Assembly: GCA_014529385.2 (NCBI GenBank)
Contig: CM043970.1
Coordinates: 47,393,779-47,457,778 of the forward strand
DNA: 64,000 bases
Reading direction: 5' to 3'
Source of the DNA: Adiantum capillus-veneris
Lineage: Eukaryota; Streptophyta; Polypodiopsida; Polypodiales; Pteridaceae
Below the pieces are notes generated by a model. It saw only the letters and a list, made by a program, of their open reading frames with translations, made no database searches and had not been told where the DNA came from. A program made the translations under genes and the position numbers. Within the stretch, counting starts at the first letter, position 1; the number at the start of each line of letters is the position of its first letter. Shown here piece after piece: positions 32,525-44,100 of the stretch.

Positions 32525-33700
32525 CTGCAAGCATATTGTCAACTCTGCCCAAGTTTGTATGCTCATAGCATAGGCCAAACGTGGGGAGTCGCAAAGCAAG
32601 ATGCATAAATAGAAGCCGTGCTTCACATAAATTCATCAAATGGATGAGACAAGAATGTAACCTGAGTGGTCATAGCTAACAGATGCTCTTGGTGACACAC
32701 ATATGTCCGAGCAGGAAAAGTTTGACATTGTCAAAATTTCATAAGGAAACGGCCTTGCCAAATGTTTCTACTGATTGAGAATCATAACATTTCCCGATAG
32801 TGAGAAAGATACTGCGTGTTCAAAGCAACCTATATTGCCTGCTCCCTAGCAAGGTGCAATGGCTTGGAAATGAGTATGCATCCAATGCATGGAGCCGTGC
32901 TCCCAAACATCTTTCTTTCCTCCGCCTCGAGATAGCACAACGAGGAGAGAAAAAAGTAACAACGGACGTAAGACACAAATTGGTGGATACTTACCGCTCG
33001 GCCCCTCCGAATACCGTAATCGGAGATGGCACAGGCCCTGCCTGAGTTGCCTTTGTATCAACCTTCAACCTCTGACGAATGTGGGTTGTCGAAGTATTGT
33101 GTACTCAAGCCGTGCTTGATGTGGATCCCTCAACCAAACAGTGGGGCTTAGCAAACAAAGCAGTCAACAAAAGGTGAATGCATACAGAACTGTTACAAAC
33201 CGTGTTTGTGCCTGCATGCAAGAGCTACATACGACATCAAACCCAAAACAAAAAGCTACTGCATACTTGGTTTATTAGGCGATCCGACCTGTCAGTCAAT
33301 GTGTCCATGGTCTTTAAATCGCAACCAAGCTTACAGCGAAGCCTTTCAGCACCTATCAATCGATTGCAGTTCTCCCTTGACGACACCCTTGCTGAGTCTC
33401 AAGCCATGCTCGAGTGTCGAAAACCCTGCGACGACGTTCATAACCCTACCAAAAATATGGCCTTGCTACTTCATAACTTGCAGATTTTCAGAAATTCGTT
33501 TGAAAAAATTATGTAAGCTCCGGCTTGCGTGAGTGACTTGCAACCTGCACTTTGCCGAGGCCTTGTACTTGGCGATATTAACTTCCTTTAAGCTAGATTG
33601 TCCGTGGTAGCTTGCTTTGAATGAGCATAGGCCGGTCATCACCTTCGATAGTAGTGCTTGATGAGGTTGTACTTCCATAGGCTTGCGTGCATGCCTTCGC
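32525..33700 (-). pseudogene. possible upstream exons of the unidentified gene, not joinable
   Basis: Minus-strand stretches with protein-like composition and splice-like ends include 33580-33489 (CRLQVTHASRSLHNFFKR) and about 33425-33350 (FSTLEHGLRLSKGVVKGE, donor GTGCTG). Between them no consistent phase was found, and one candidate has a TGA just upstream. Either exons are missing or the gene is broken. Function is unknown. Confidence 0.25.
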
Positions 33701-34237
33701 ATGTTCGCGACCTTTGGCAGGAGTACGTCGGCTGCCCGTGGTGGGAGAAGCCCTTAATATGGCCCTTTGGGCACATTAGGGCGCCCAATAAAAAATAAAA
33801 AATAAAAAATAAAAATTGAGAAGCAAGCCTGTAGCGATGGCGGCCGAGAGCAGAGCGCGAGGGAGGATTGCGATGTGCAGGGCTCTCTACCATGAACTGG
33901 GGCTCGGCCTTGTGTCGAAAAAGGTGTAGCTCTGCCTTGCGCTCTGATCAAGCCCATTTGGAAGGAATTTGGTGCCGATTGATCTTGTCCCTTCCCCTGA
34001 CTTAGGGTCGTTACACGCGGACCTTCCCTGTCCCGACTTGGGGATCCTGCACACGCGAGGCTTCGACCTGCTTCCTCCCCTACCACAGCCTTCATGCACA
34101 ATCCTTCATGCTTTGCATGCCATGTTTCTTCATGCAAGACCCCCATCTCGAGAGAGCTAGAAAGAGATTCCGAGGGAGAGGGAGAAAGAAAGAGATCCAC
34201 GCACGAGAGAGAGAGCTCCACCTTCCTTCCTCTACAC
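33701..34237 (-). mobile_element. internal region of a short LTR element (TRIM/LARD-like), minus strand
   Basis: This lies downstream, on the minus strand, of the PBS at 34238. A tandem (AATAAAA)n tract is at 33787-33817. No gag or pol similarity was found. The long minus-strand ORF that starts in the LTR and crosses the PBS (34356-33754) has low-complexity composition and is not accepted as a gene. No second LTR copy was located to the left, so the far end is undefined. Confidence 0.3.
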
Positions 34238-34249
34238 CTTGCTCTGATA
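34238..34249 (-). other. canonical initiator-Met primer-binding site
   Basis: The minus strand reads TGGTATCAGAGC, a perfect match to the plant initiator-Met PBS, one base beyond the end of the short LTR. Confidence 0.8.
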
Positions 34250-34250
34250 C

Positions 34251-34427
34251 CAGTGTAAGAAACTAGGCAACTAGGTTCTCTTGGATCCTCCTCCCAACCT
34301 CCCTTTACAGGTGGGCTCCTAGCCCCTTGCCCTAGACGGGGATCCCATGTCCACATTGCCTAGCCCGGCCCTTGGCCGTAGTCCTTGCCTAGCCTAGTCC
34401 TTAGGGTACAGGACCCGTGTCCTGACA
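34251..34427 (-). repeat. short (177-bp) LTR inserted into copia integrase
   Basis: On the minus strand it starts TGTCAGGACACGG and ends TAGTTTCTTACA, so it has TG...CA ends with TGT/ACA. The size is in the TRIM range. The plus-strand sequence from 34428 is copia integrase C-terminal coding (IVYGEADFGYRLW), so the LTR sits directly against a disrupted copia reading frame. The copia part that should precede it is not found to the left. Confidence 0.6.
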
Positions 34428-36304
34428 TCATTGTCTATGGAGAAGCTGACTTTGGCTATCGCCTATGGAATTGTGAAGATGGTAAAATCTTAAGGAGTAA
34501 GAATGTAATTTTTAACGAACAAAATATGTACAAAGATTACTTGGAAAGAAAACAAACAAAAGAAACAGGTGATGAGTACATGGAACTTGAGGACGGTGAA
34601 GACTCAAGGACTGCAAACAGTGACAATGTGCAACAACGTCAACCAAATGAGGAGCCTCAACCTATTCCCCAAAGATCTACAAGAGCAAGTAGACCTCCAG
34701 AAAGGTTTGTTCCTTCCTTCAACCATCTCTTAATCTTAGAGTCTGGAGAGCCGGAATCATACGAGGAAGCTATGCAACACGAATCCAAAGAAAGAATGGA
34801 TGGAAAGCATGTAAGTGGAGATGGACTCATTACATCGCAACCAAACATGGAGTTGGTTGAGTTGCGTAAAGGTAAGTGGGCACTTCAAAACAAATGGGTG
34901 TACAAGCTAAAGGAAGAAGAAGGTGGGAAGGAAAGGTACAAGTCTAGGCTTGTGGTAAAAGGGTTTTCTCAAAAGAAAGGTATTGACTTCAATGAAAAAT
35001 TTTCTCCTGTTGTAAAAATGAACTCAATCAGGCTTGTCTTAATCCTTGTTGTTGCTCATGATCTAAATCTTGAGCAAATCGATGTAAATACGGCATTCCC
35101 TTACGGTGACATAGAGGAGGAAATTTGCATGCTTCAACCAAAGGGGTATGAAGTAAAAGGTAAGGAGAAAATGGTTTGCAGATTAAAGAAGAGCTTGTAT
35201 GGTTTAAATCAAGCATCAAGACAATGGTACTTGAAGTTTGATCGATGGATGTTGGATCATGGATTCACAAGATGCAACTCAGATCATTGCGTATAAATGA
35301 AGAATTTGGGAGATGGGAATTTCATCATGCTAATGTTGTATGTTGATGACATGCTGATTGCAAGTGCTAACATGCAGTACATCAAAGACCTAAAAGAGGA
35401 GCTGTCTAAATCTTTTTCAATGAAATATTTAGGTGTTGCAAAGAGGATACTTGGTATAAAGATATCAAGGGACAGGACGAAGAAGACAATAAAGCTATCT
35501 CAAGAGGATTACATCAAGAAGGTACTAGAAAGGTTTGCAATGCAAAATGCAAAAACGATTTCGACACCTTTGGCTGGTCACTTTAAACTAACCAAGGATA
35601 CGTGTTCAAAGACACAAGAGGAGATAGCCTATATGTCTAAAGTTCCATATGCTGCAGCGGCGGTAGGTTCTCTTATGTATGCTATGGTTTGGACAAGGCC
35701 AGACATTGCACATGCAGTGGAAGTTGTAAGTAGGTTCATGGACAGCCCAGGTAAAGAACATTGGCAAGCTGTGGAGTGGATACTTAGGTATCTAAAAGGG
35801 ACAACAACAAATGCTTTGTATTTTGGAGGAACTGATATTTTTCTAGAAGGGTATGCTGATGCAGATATGGTAGGTGACAAAGATACTCGAAGGAGCACTA
35901 CTGGCTATGTCTTCATGGTTGGAGGCACAACAGTAAGCTGGGCTTCAAAGCTGCAGAAAGTGGTCTCACTTTCTACCACAGAAGCAGAGGATGTAGCAAT
36001 GACGGAGGCAAGCAAAGAAATTATGTGGCTTCATAGATTCTTAGAAGAGCTTGGATTCAAACAAGACAATTGTGTCTTGTACAGTGATAGCCAAAGCGCT
36101 ATCCATCTTGCGAAGAACTCAGTCTTTCATTCAAGGACAAAGCACATTGAGGTGAGATATCACTTCATACGCACTCTTTTGGAAAAGGGACAGCTAAAGC
36201 TAGGAAAGGTGCATACAAGTGAAAATCTTGCAGACATGTTTACAAAGGTGGTCAATAAGGAGAAGTTGAGCTTTTGCTCATCTTCAATCGGCATTCAAGG
36301 ATGA
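34428..36304 (+). pseudogene. Ty1/copia pol: integrase C-terminus, reverse transcriptase, RNase H
   Basis: One continuous frame has a single TAA at 35294-35296. It begins within integrase (YGEADFGYRLWNCEDGK). RT follows with ALQNKWVYKLKEE, RLVVKGFSQKKGIDF, ASRQWYLKFD, and the catalytic YVDDM (Asp17/18 of the second ORF, 35345). RNase H includes TRPDIAHAVEVVSRFM, GYADADMVGD, STTEAEDVAM, DSQSAIHLAKN and the C-terminal LADMFTK. The stop falls in the conserved DHCV segment where a Tyr codon is usual, so a single substitution is enough. Otherwise this is a well-preserved copia pol, truncated on the left by the short LTR. Confidence 0.9.
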
Positions 36305-36364
36305 GAAGCCAAGATGGAAAGCAGTCACAGGTTTGGTTTGGAGATCAGTCTCCAAGTGGGAGAT
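36305..36364 (+). other. copia polypurine tract
   Basis: CCAAGTGGGAGAT at 36352-36364 is the hallmark copia tract directly before the 3' LTR start TGTTAAGTATGG. Confidence 0.8.
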
Positions 36365-36457
36365 TGTTAAGTATGGAGCCTGATTTAACCCTTGTAAATT
36401 TTGTGGTAAAAACGCACATTTATAAGGCCCCCATTATGAGGAGAAGCCATCGCGCGT
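36365..36457 (+). repeat. start of copia 3' LTR, cut after 93 bp by element E1
   Basis: It starts at the TG after the polypurine tract and ends where the E1 LTR starts (TGTTAGGAG). The remainder would lie beyond E1's right end, which is itself truncated, and was not identified. Confidence 0.65.
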
Positions 36458-37803
36458 TGTTAGGAGTTTTTTGGAGCAAGGGATTGCGCATATGTATATA
36501 CACATGCATGATGCATAAAATAAAGAATTGCCCATTTTCCAGAGCCAGGTGGTTACATGGGGCCCACATGTGTACAGGTAGGACAGCATGTACATAGTGC
36601 ATCGATTTTCATCGTCACCAGTATCAATGTGTTTTTTCTATAATAATGAGGAGTTGGTAGCGCATAAAACTTCTCGAGGAAGCTATCCGCGGGCCGATGA
36701 CATGAGGTAAGCAGGTGCGTTAGATGGCATCTAGTGGCATAAGGAGGTCGAATGGGGTCAATACTTGCACGTGGATAAGTACAGACACAACGTGGGTGTT
36801 TTCTTGTGATAATTATGCAAAAAGGTCATCATGAGAATCATATTTTAGGGCTACTTCACGTGGTTGCGGGACCAAAGCTATGGCCTTATTGAGAAAACTT
36901 GAGGGACAGGTGTGCGGATGGATGCAACAAGGTGACAACTATGCACTACGAGGCCACTTTTTGGCCTGTTCGGGGTCCGTTTGAGGTCAACTAAAAGGCC
37001 AAAGGTGCCCAACTAATAAAACTAAGTGTGGAAACTGAAAAAACTGAGAGAAGACCAGAAAAAATGTGGAGAGAAGAGGAGGAACAGACGCAACTGTGTT
37101 TTTGCTGTTTTTGGAGCCTATTTTGGCCATAAACTGCTAATCCAAGGTCGGATTTGAGCACTTTGACATTGTAGACTAGGGTTTTGGACCATTCCGGACG
37201 TGATGGCATTGTCCATTTTTCCAAATTCCTCACTGTTTTTTTGATGTTTTGGCTGTGTAAGTTTCTCACACGAGCGAAGCTTCTTCTCCAATTTGTGATT
37301 GTATTTGGCATATTTTACCCATATTGTGTGAGCTATTTGCCCCATTGGTGTTGGCCCAAGCTCAATTGTATCTAAACATAAGAAATTATCCTCTTTTGAG
37401 CTAAGTTTTTTGGGTGTGTGTGTGTGTGTGTCTGTGTGGAGTGGGCAAATGGATAGTCTCTCTCCTGTCACTCCATTGGTGTGTTCCCTGTCTCGGCCAG
37501 GTGGGGTGTATAAGCCAAGTGGTGCCCCATAGTGTGTATGTGTGTATCATCCCAAGAGTGTGTGTCGGGTCATCATAGAGGCGTTGTGTGTGTTTCCATC
37601 CCGCTCACATTCTTTTGGTGCCCCCACTGAGGATCTTCTTCGAGTACCTTCTGCTTCGAGCTTCAAGCTTCGAGATTCGGGATTACAGGTTACAGGTTAT
37701 AGGGATAGATACAGGTATAGGTGATTCACACAGGTACATGTAGCTGGAGTAGAGTGATACACTGACAATGAAAGTCACTTGTAGTTGCTATGGGTATGCA
37801 TCA
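36458..37803 (+). repeat. E1 5' LTR
   Basis: It starts TGTTAGGAGTTTTTTGG and ends TATGCATCA. It is collinear with 57336-57921 for its first ~600 bp. A GT microsatellite is at 37410-37440. ORFs on either strand are not credible. Confidence 0.8.
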
Positions 37804-38651
37804 TTTGGCGCCTGTTTGAGCGCATTGTCTGGTATTGTATGTTACTTGTGGATACTGCCATTGTACACCTTTGTGGAGCCATACTTGGTTTTATTTGGCA
37901 TTCCCAGCCATTTCTGAGACTTGGTTTGGAAGATAGTCATTTTTTAGACTTGACTATATGAGATTTGCATAAGCTTTCGCGAGAGGGTCGATAGCGTGAG
38001 GTTTTATTGAGATGGGGGCTTCTCAAATGTGAGATCCTTTCGGTGATACAGGTGGCTGGAGCACCCTTTTCATGACCTTGCCATAGGCTATGTACTAGTG
38101 ATTCGTACTTGATGCTCGGGTTGTATTGTTGGCAGTTTATGCATACATATACAGTCTTTATTTTGGATTCTTATTGCTCTACTTCTGGGGAAACTCAACC
38201 AAAAATTTTCCAAGTTGTAATGGCTGGTTTTTTGGGCTTTTGAGCCATTTATGCTGTTATGTTGCTGAAATTATGGCAAAATCAAAGGATAAGACAGGTG
38301 TGCTTTCTTGGGAGCTGCATGGTTGAACTTAATGGATGATCAAAATGGCCCTCAATTCATTCCTTTTCATTTAACACAAAGAATCCAGATAAATGTTCGT
38401 TGTCCATGAAGATTTTTTTCCAGCACTGCATAGTCTTTATGTTCGGGCCAAGAAGATTAAGCGAGATACCGGAATGCCCTTTGCCTGTTGTAATTCCAAT
38501 GATTAACTATGAAAACTCATGTGATGTGCATGTGTTTGTCCTTATCTAAAGACAAGCTCCATTGAAGTTTCTAGGGATTGAGTCAGTCAAAAGTTTTGGG
38601 TTCTTGCATGTGTGTTCAAAGGGGTTCTCAAAGCATTGAACTTGGGTAGCC
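37804..38651 (+). other. E1 primer-binding site and untranslated leader
   Basis: TGGCGCCTGTTTGAGCGC at 37806-37823 starts like the TGGCGCC primer sites of Athila/Tat elements. The 0.85-kb leader has no convincing ORF before the ATG at 38652. Confidence 0.6.
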
Positions 38652-40229
38652 ATGGATTTCTCTTATCCAGAGTTTCATGGAAGAAGTGATGAAAATGTGG
38701 AAGACTTTTTGAAAAAGATGGAGGTTGCCTGCATTAGCAACCAGATCCATGACTCGGCGCAGATATTACATCTTCTCCAAATTTGTTTGAAGAGTGATGC
38801 ACGAGTTTGGTCCAAAGCATTTGAAGAGGAGTTGCGTGTGGCTGATCCACCTGTAAGATTGAGTTGGGACAATCTAAGGCATGGATTGGAAGTGGAGTTT
38901 GTGAAGACAGAAGATCCTAACAAAGTGTGTCAAGAAGTACAAGGTTTGGTGCAAAAGGAAGGTGAGCCAGTAGATGCGTACATACGTAAGTTTTCATTGG
39001 CATGGGAGCGAATGTGCAAGGCCTTAGCACCACAGGTACCACCACCTGACATGATGAAGAAGGATAGATTCTTGGCTGGTCTTTGGGAGAATATACGTTG
39101 GAGAGTGGAGCTAAAGAAGCCTAGGACATATGAAGATGCACTCGAGGTAGCAAGGAACAAAGAGTGGAAGCTCAGGAAAATGAGCCAGCTAGGAGTAGAG
39201 TCTTTGCCCATGAGGTCTGAATTTCAGCCTAGGGATTCTTTGCAAGGTCACATGCGAGGGGATCATCATGAACCAATGGTTTCTATCACTCCTCAAGTTA
39301 TGCCAATAGTGGTCATTACAACAGTGCAAGATGATGGGCTGAGGCAAGACATGAGGCAAGTGGTAGATTTAATGAAGAATCTCAGCCTAAACATGTTAGG
39401 TCAAGTGGGAAATAATCGAGGTCGAAAGAGGTTTGCAAATCAGTCAGGAGGAGAAGAAAGACCTAGGAATGGTGTTGGACAAAGCAATGGTAGGTTCTGG
39501 AGGCAAACGCCCACATGTTATAATCGCGAAGAGTTGGGTCACATCAGCCCGCAATGTGATAAGCCACCAAGGATGGGGGGAGACATGTATCCACTGCCAA
39601 GACAGGTGCTAACTAGGTCAAATGATTATGGCATCGAAATTAAGGGAGAAGAAGGAACCAGTGGATTAACCCAGGAGGAAAAGGGAAAGACAAAAGTGAT
39701 AAGTGTAGTCACCTTGGAGAAGGCATCAAAGCTAGAGGATACATTAGTGATGCCTATTAGGAAGAGGACCACAGAGGACAAGGAAGGAAGAAGTGCCCCA
39801 GGTCCTAGTAAGAAGAAGGGAAAGAGCCATGAAGGTGAGGATGTCAAGGCCAAGAGGAAAAGGAGGGCTCATCGCAAGTTTCATGTTTCAGATTTTCCAC
39901 TAGGGGATGGGCAGTTAAGCTATGACTTGAAGGAGGATTTGACAAGCAGGAAGGCAGATGTTACTTTTGGGCACCTTATAGAGATGGTGCATAAGCTAAA
40001 GCGACAGTGGAAGAGGATGGTTAACTCAATGGAGAAAGAACCAGAGAGAGGTTCATTGAAGGTATTGGCAATGGATGAGCTACCAAACATTTGCCCAATA
40101 GTAGATGTGTGGCACAAAAGAAAAAATATAGGACAAGGTTACGTTGATGGTGGGGCTCAAATATGTTTCATAACACACTCATGCGTTGAGAAGATGGGTC
40201 TTACAGTGAATGGGGTGTCAGGCTTCTGA
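38652..40229 (+). pseudogene. E1 gag and protease
   Basis: This is a 525-codon frame from ATG. The capsid region (residues ~1-180) includes FHGRSDENVEDFLKKME and KKDRFLAGLWENIRWRVE. The zinc knuckle at residue 289 reads CYNREELGHISPQC: the second Cys is Arg (CGC), so metal binding should be lost. A long basic/acidic linker follows (KKKGKSHEGEDVKAKRKRR). The protease site is VDGGAQICFI (Asp499) with DGGA, as in Tat-type elements. The frame ends at a TGA (40227-40229), but the same frame continues immediately with protease C-terminal sequence, so this is an in-frame nonsense change. Confidence 0.85.
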
Positions 40230-40235
40230 GTTAGA

Positions 40236-41994
40236 TTGGCAAACCATCAAAAAGTAAAATGCTTGGGTGTTGTAAAGAGCTTAGAAGTGGAGGCGTATGA
40301 TGCAAAGGCAGTGGTTGATTTTCATGTGATGCCAGCGGGGTTGGGAGCATATCCTATTATACTGGGTAGACCATGGTTACGTGCAGTGGGAGCTGTTCAA
40401 GATTGGAGACGTGGTACAATTAGCCTCTATGGAAAGACAGGTGCCAAGAAGCTATATAATATGGACACACGGAAAGTATTGGAAGAGCATTATGAAGATG
40501 AGGATGAGTCTAGTGATGAATACTATTCCACAGTGACTGATGAGGACAGTGATAGTACTACCAGCAGTGATGAGGATGTTGATGCTGCATTTCTTTTGAT
40601 GGACAAAGAAATGCATGAGTCTGGTTTAGTCATATTTGCAAATGAGGTTGAAGATGAAAGTGAAGGGCCTTATGAAGTGATTGAAGGGCTAATGCAAACC
40701 AAGGTTGAACTGTCAAAGAAGCACGAATTAATGATAGAAATGATTAGTGGAGACCTCTCAGCTATGGAGAAGGAGATATATTTGCACATGATGGCTAGTT
40801 TTTCTGATTTGTTCATTACTTCATATGAAGAGATCAGAGGGTTCCAGGGCAAAGAGATGCATATAGAGCTGAAAGAAGGTGCTAAGCCAGTGCGGCAAAG
40901 GCTAAGAAGGATGGGTCAAGAGAATATGGAAGCCTTGCGGGAAGAGGTGAACAAGTTATTGAAGGCAGGGTTCATAGTCCCAGTGGAGACCACAGAATGG
41001 GTGAGTCCAGTAGTAGTCAGTCCAAAGAAGGATGGAAAGTGGAGGATTTGTGTAGATTTTAAACCCTTAAATGCAGCCACTAAGAAGAACCCATATCCTC
41101 TTCCATTCATCGATCAGATCTTGGATTCGGTGGCAGGTTATGAGAGGTATAGTGTGTGTGATGGTTTTTCAGGCTATTTTCAATTGAAGATTGCTCTTAA
41201 AGACCGAACAAAGATAACTTTCATTACGCCATGGGGTTGTTATTGCTACACGGTATTGCCATTTGGGTTGTCAAATGGACCATCTTTCTGTCAAGAGAGA
41301 GCAAATTGGGTATTGGCACCATTCATTGGTAGTTGTGTTAAAGCTTTTACGGATGACTTCTGTGTCTACAGCAGTAGGGTTGAACACCATGAGAAGCTAC
41401 AGATGGTATTGGCTCGATATGATGAATGTGGAGGACAACTAAATCTAAAGAAATGTCATCTAGCACAGCCAAGGGTGAAGTTATTGGGCCATATGGTGTC
41501 AGAAAATGGCATTGAGGCTGATCCAGACAAGGTTAAGTCTATTATTCTTCTTCCATCACCTACGAGTACAAAGAAATTGGCAACCTCTATACACAAAGTG
41601 AAATACATGGCGCGGTTTATTCCATTGTCTTTGCAGCTCCTTTATCCATTACAACAAGTGGCAAAGCATGATCCATTGCAATGGGATGACAAGTGTGAAG
41701 AAGTGTTTCAAGAGGTGAAAGAAGTGTTAGGGGGGTTGTCAGCCATGCAGGCTCCTGATTGGGAGCAAGTGTTTTATGTAAATCCATCAGTAGGGGATGA
41801 TACCATTGGAGCCATGCTATTGCAAAAGGGGAAGGGCAGCCATTATATGAGTCCAGTGTATTGTGCAAGTTGAGTGAAGTTGGTAGTAGAGAGAAAATTC
41901 TCGGAAGTAGAGCTAGTGATGGCCAGTGTAATATTTGCTTGTCGACGATTTCGTCATTACTTGCTACCACGACCTTTTGTTTTCTTAACGAGTT
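40236..41994 (+). pseudogene. E1 reverse transcriptase and first RNase H
   Basis: The frame starts with the protease C-terminus (YPIILGRPWLRAVGAVQDW) and has an acidic region. RT from about residue 205 includes KDGKWRICVDFKPLNAAT, CDGFSGYFQL and the catalytic FTDDFCVYS (Asp373/374). The first RNase H follows in a degenerate state. A TGA at 41871 interrupts it, after which VERKFSEVELVMASVIFACRR continues in frame to about 41990. The usual catalytic Asp near the start of this RNase H (position of QCDA in chromoviruses) reads FYVNPS, so the domain looks inactive. Confidence 0.82.
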
Positions 41995-42900
41995 ATGCCA
42001 CAGTTAGTTAATGGCACTAACATGTCAAATGTGGTCAAGAAATGGGTAATTGAGCTGCAAGAGTTTGAGTTCTCTTTTCTAGTGGAAGACAGTACAAGAG
42101 CTACCCTAGCCGATTTGTTGACCTACAAGGAGAATCCCCTTATTGTTAAGGAAGAGGTGGTGAGAAAGGTAGTCAAAGAAGTTCCACAGATCAGCAATGC
42201 ACATGTTTTGTTCTTTGATGGCTCTTACAGGAAGAGCCATGATACGGCTTCAGGGGGTATAACACTTTATGATCCAGAGGGGAAGCTAGTATGCAAGAGA
42301 GGGTTCAAATTGGATGCACATAGTAACAATGAGGCTGAATATGCTACGTTGGAAGCCGGATTACACATTTGTTTGAAGCATGGGATTAGAAGGTTGAGAA
42401 TAAAAGGTGATGCCTTGTTAGTTGTGAAGCAAGTGCTGGGTGTGTGGAAGAGCAAGAACACCTCATTGAAGGAAATGCGTTTTAGAATTAAAGGCCTGTT
42501 AAATAAGTTTGAAGCACGGAGCATCAAACACATAGAACGTTTTCTAAATGGAGAGGCACATGAAGCAGCTCAAAGCATGATTGGGGAGCTATTTGTGTTG
42601 AGGACCAATTTACCTCTTTATCATGGCCGGGAAAGTTTGGCTCAAGAAGAGGAGTTTTTGCTAATAGGAATCATTCCGAAGGACATTCACAAGTGTAAGA
42701 AGTATGCTTTTGTGCGTAGAGCATCCAGGTACAAATTGATTGGTGATGTCTTGTACATGAAAGGGACTGATCTCGTGTTGAGACGTGTACCTTGGCGGGA
42801 GGAGCTTTATAGAGTGTTGGAAGAGAATCATGAAGGCGCATGTGGCGGCCATTTTGCTCTAAAGATCATCTTGCATAAGATCTTGCAAGAAGGGTATTAA
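41995..42900 (+). pseudogene. E1 RNase H connection, second (archaeal-type) RNase H and integrase N-terminus
   Basis: After the tail of the first RNase H (KKWVIELQEFEFSF) comes a second domain: LFFDGSYRK (Asp75), SNNEAEYATLEAGL (Glu113) and RIKGDALLVVKQV (Asp139). At the fourth catalytic position, LNGEAHEAAQ has His189 where RNase H normally has Asp. Tat-lineage plant elements are known to carry such an added archaeal-type RNase H between the native one and integrase. The integrase finger then starts (EGACGGHFALK). The frame ends at a TAA inside the GYWWP-like block and continues in frame after it. Confidence 0.85.
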
Positions 42901-43605
42901 TGGCCTAGTTTGCACAAGGATGTTCACCATTGGTGTAGGTCTTGCAATAGGTGTCAAGCATTTGGGAAGAGGGCGTTGAAGCCAGAGCTACGAAAAACCA
43001 TTATGGCATTTGATGTGTTTGAAAAGTAGGGGATTGATGCAATATGCCCATTACCTATCACAAGCAGGGGCAAAAGCTATATTTTGACTACAATGGAATA
43101 TCTATCTAGATGGGCAGAGGCTATAGCAGTAAAACAAATCACTGCAAAGGATGTGGCAAAATTTGTGTATGATGAAATATGTCGCGAGTTTGGGGTGCCA
43201 CTAGAGCTACTTTCAGATAAGGGGCCAGGATTTAGAGCTAAACTGCTAGACTTTTTATGCGCAAAGATGAAGATTAGGCACCAGCATACCACTCCTTATT
43301 ACCCACAGTATAACGGCTGAGTTGGTACAAATTCTTTCGAAAGTGACAGAGCACCAAGGAAAGAATTTGGACTTGGAATTGCCTAGTGCATTATGGGCTT
43401 ACCGTACTTCAGTGAAGACAGGTACAGGGTTTACTCCGTTTCATTTGGTATACGGAAAGGAAGCACTATTGCCTATGGAAGTAGAGTTGCGTGCGGTCAA
43501 GATGCTAGAGAAGCTGCTTGGGCGCCTAGTGATGTATTCAAAGAGAGGCTCTTACAATTACAAGAGGTTCAACTGGATAGGATGAGTGCATTGGAACATT
43601 ATGGG
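42901..43605 (+). pseudogene. E1 integrase core, broken
   Basis: Reading continues after the stop with WPSLHKDVHHWCRSCNRCQ (zinc finger), an in-frame TAG at about 43027, TTMEYLSRWAEAIAV and LLSDKGPGFRAK (second catalytic Asp). At YYPQYNG the frame ends in TGA and resumes in another frame with VQILSKVTEHQGKNL. The segment that should hold the catalytic Glu is missing. After ALWAYRTSVKTGTGFTPFHL the sequence runs to TAGAT at 43606, where E2 begins. Confidence 0.82.
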
Positions 43606-43785
43606 TAGATTGTAACCTACGGCGGACATTGTATTATTTATTTGGTAGAGTCAGGTACCGGGCTTGTCGGTCCAATAGGAAAAGGGTAAGAGTGATCGCC
43701 GATGAGAGGCGCACTCTAACTCATGGAACATTCAAGGGATTAGTTGGCTAAGCATGGGTGTCCAAGTGTGAATGGGGTGACCTCA

Positions 43786-43792
43786 TATAAAA
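43786..43792 (+). promoter_or_regulatory. E2 LTR TATA box
   Basis: CATATAAAAG occurs in both LTRs at the same place (43786-43792 and 56547-56553), as expected for the element's RNA polymerase II promoter. Confidence 0.65.
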
Positions 43793-43888
43793 GTCAACTA
43801 AACATAAAATTCACTCATTCTCTCATTTGTGCAATAGAAGAGTGCTCTTGCTCCATCTCTATCTCCATCTTCTTCTTCTTCACCTCCT

Positions 43889-43911
<23 letters not shown>

Positions 43912-43966
<55 letters not shown>

Positions 43967-43984
43967 TAGGCGATCGAGCATTAC

Positions 43985-44023
<39 letters not shown>

Positions 44024-44041
44024 TAGGCGATCGAGCATTAC

Positions 44042-44081
<40 letters not shown>

Positions 44082-44100
44082 GCGATCGAGCATTATGAAG
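43912..44100 (+). repeat. threefold (GA)n + GCGATCGAGCATTA array in E2 5' LTR
   Basis: Three units of (GA)10-24 followed by GTAGGCGATCGAGCATTA are in tandem. The 3' LTR has one unit (56692-56730). ORFs on both strands over it are repeat artefacts. Confidence 0.85.

Noticed and set aside
33754-34356. 200-codon minus-strand ORF
   Set aside because: It starts inside the 177-bp LTR, crosses the primer-binding site and ends in an AATAAAA tandem tract translating to FIFYFLFF. Low complexity, no recognisable domain.
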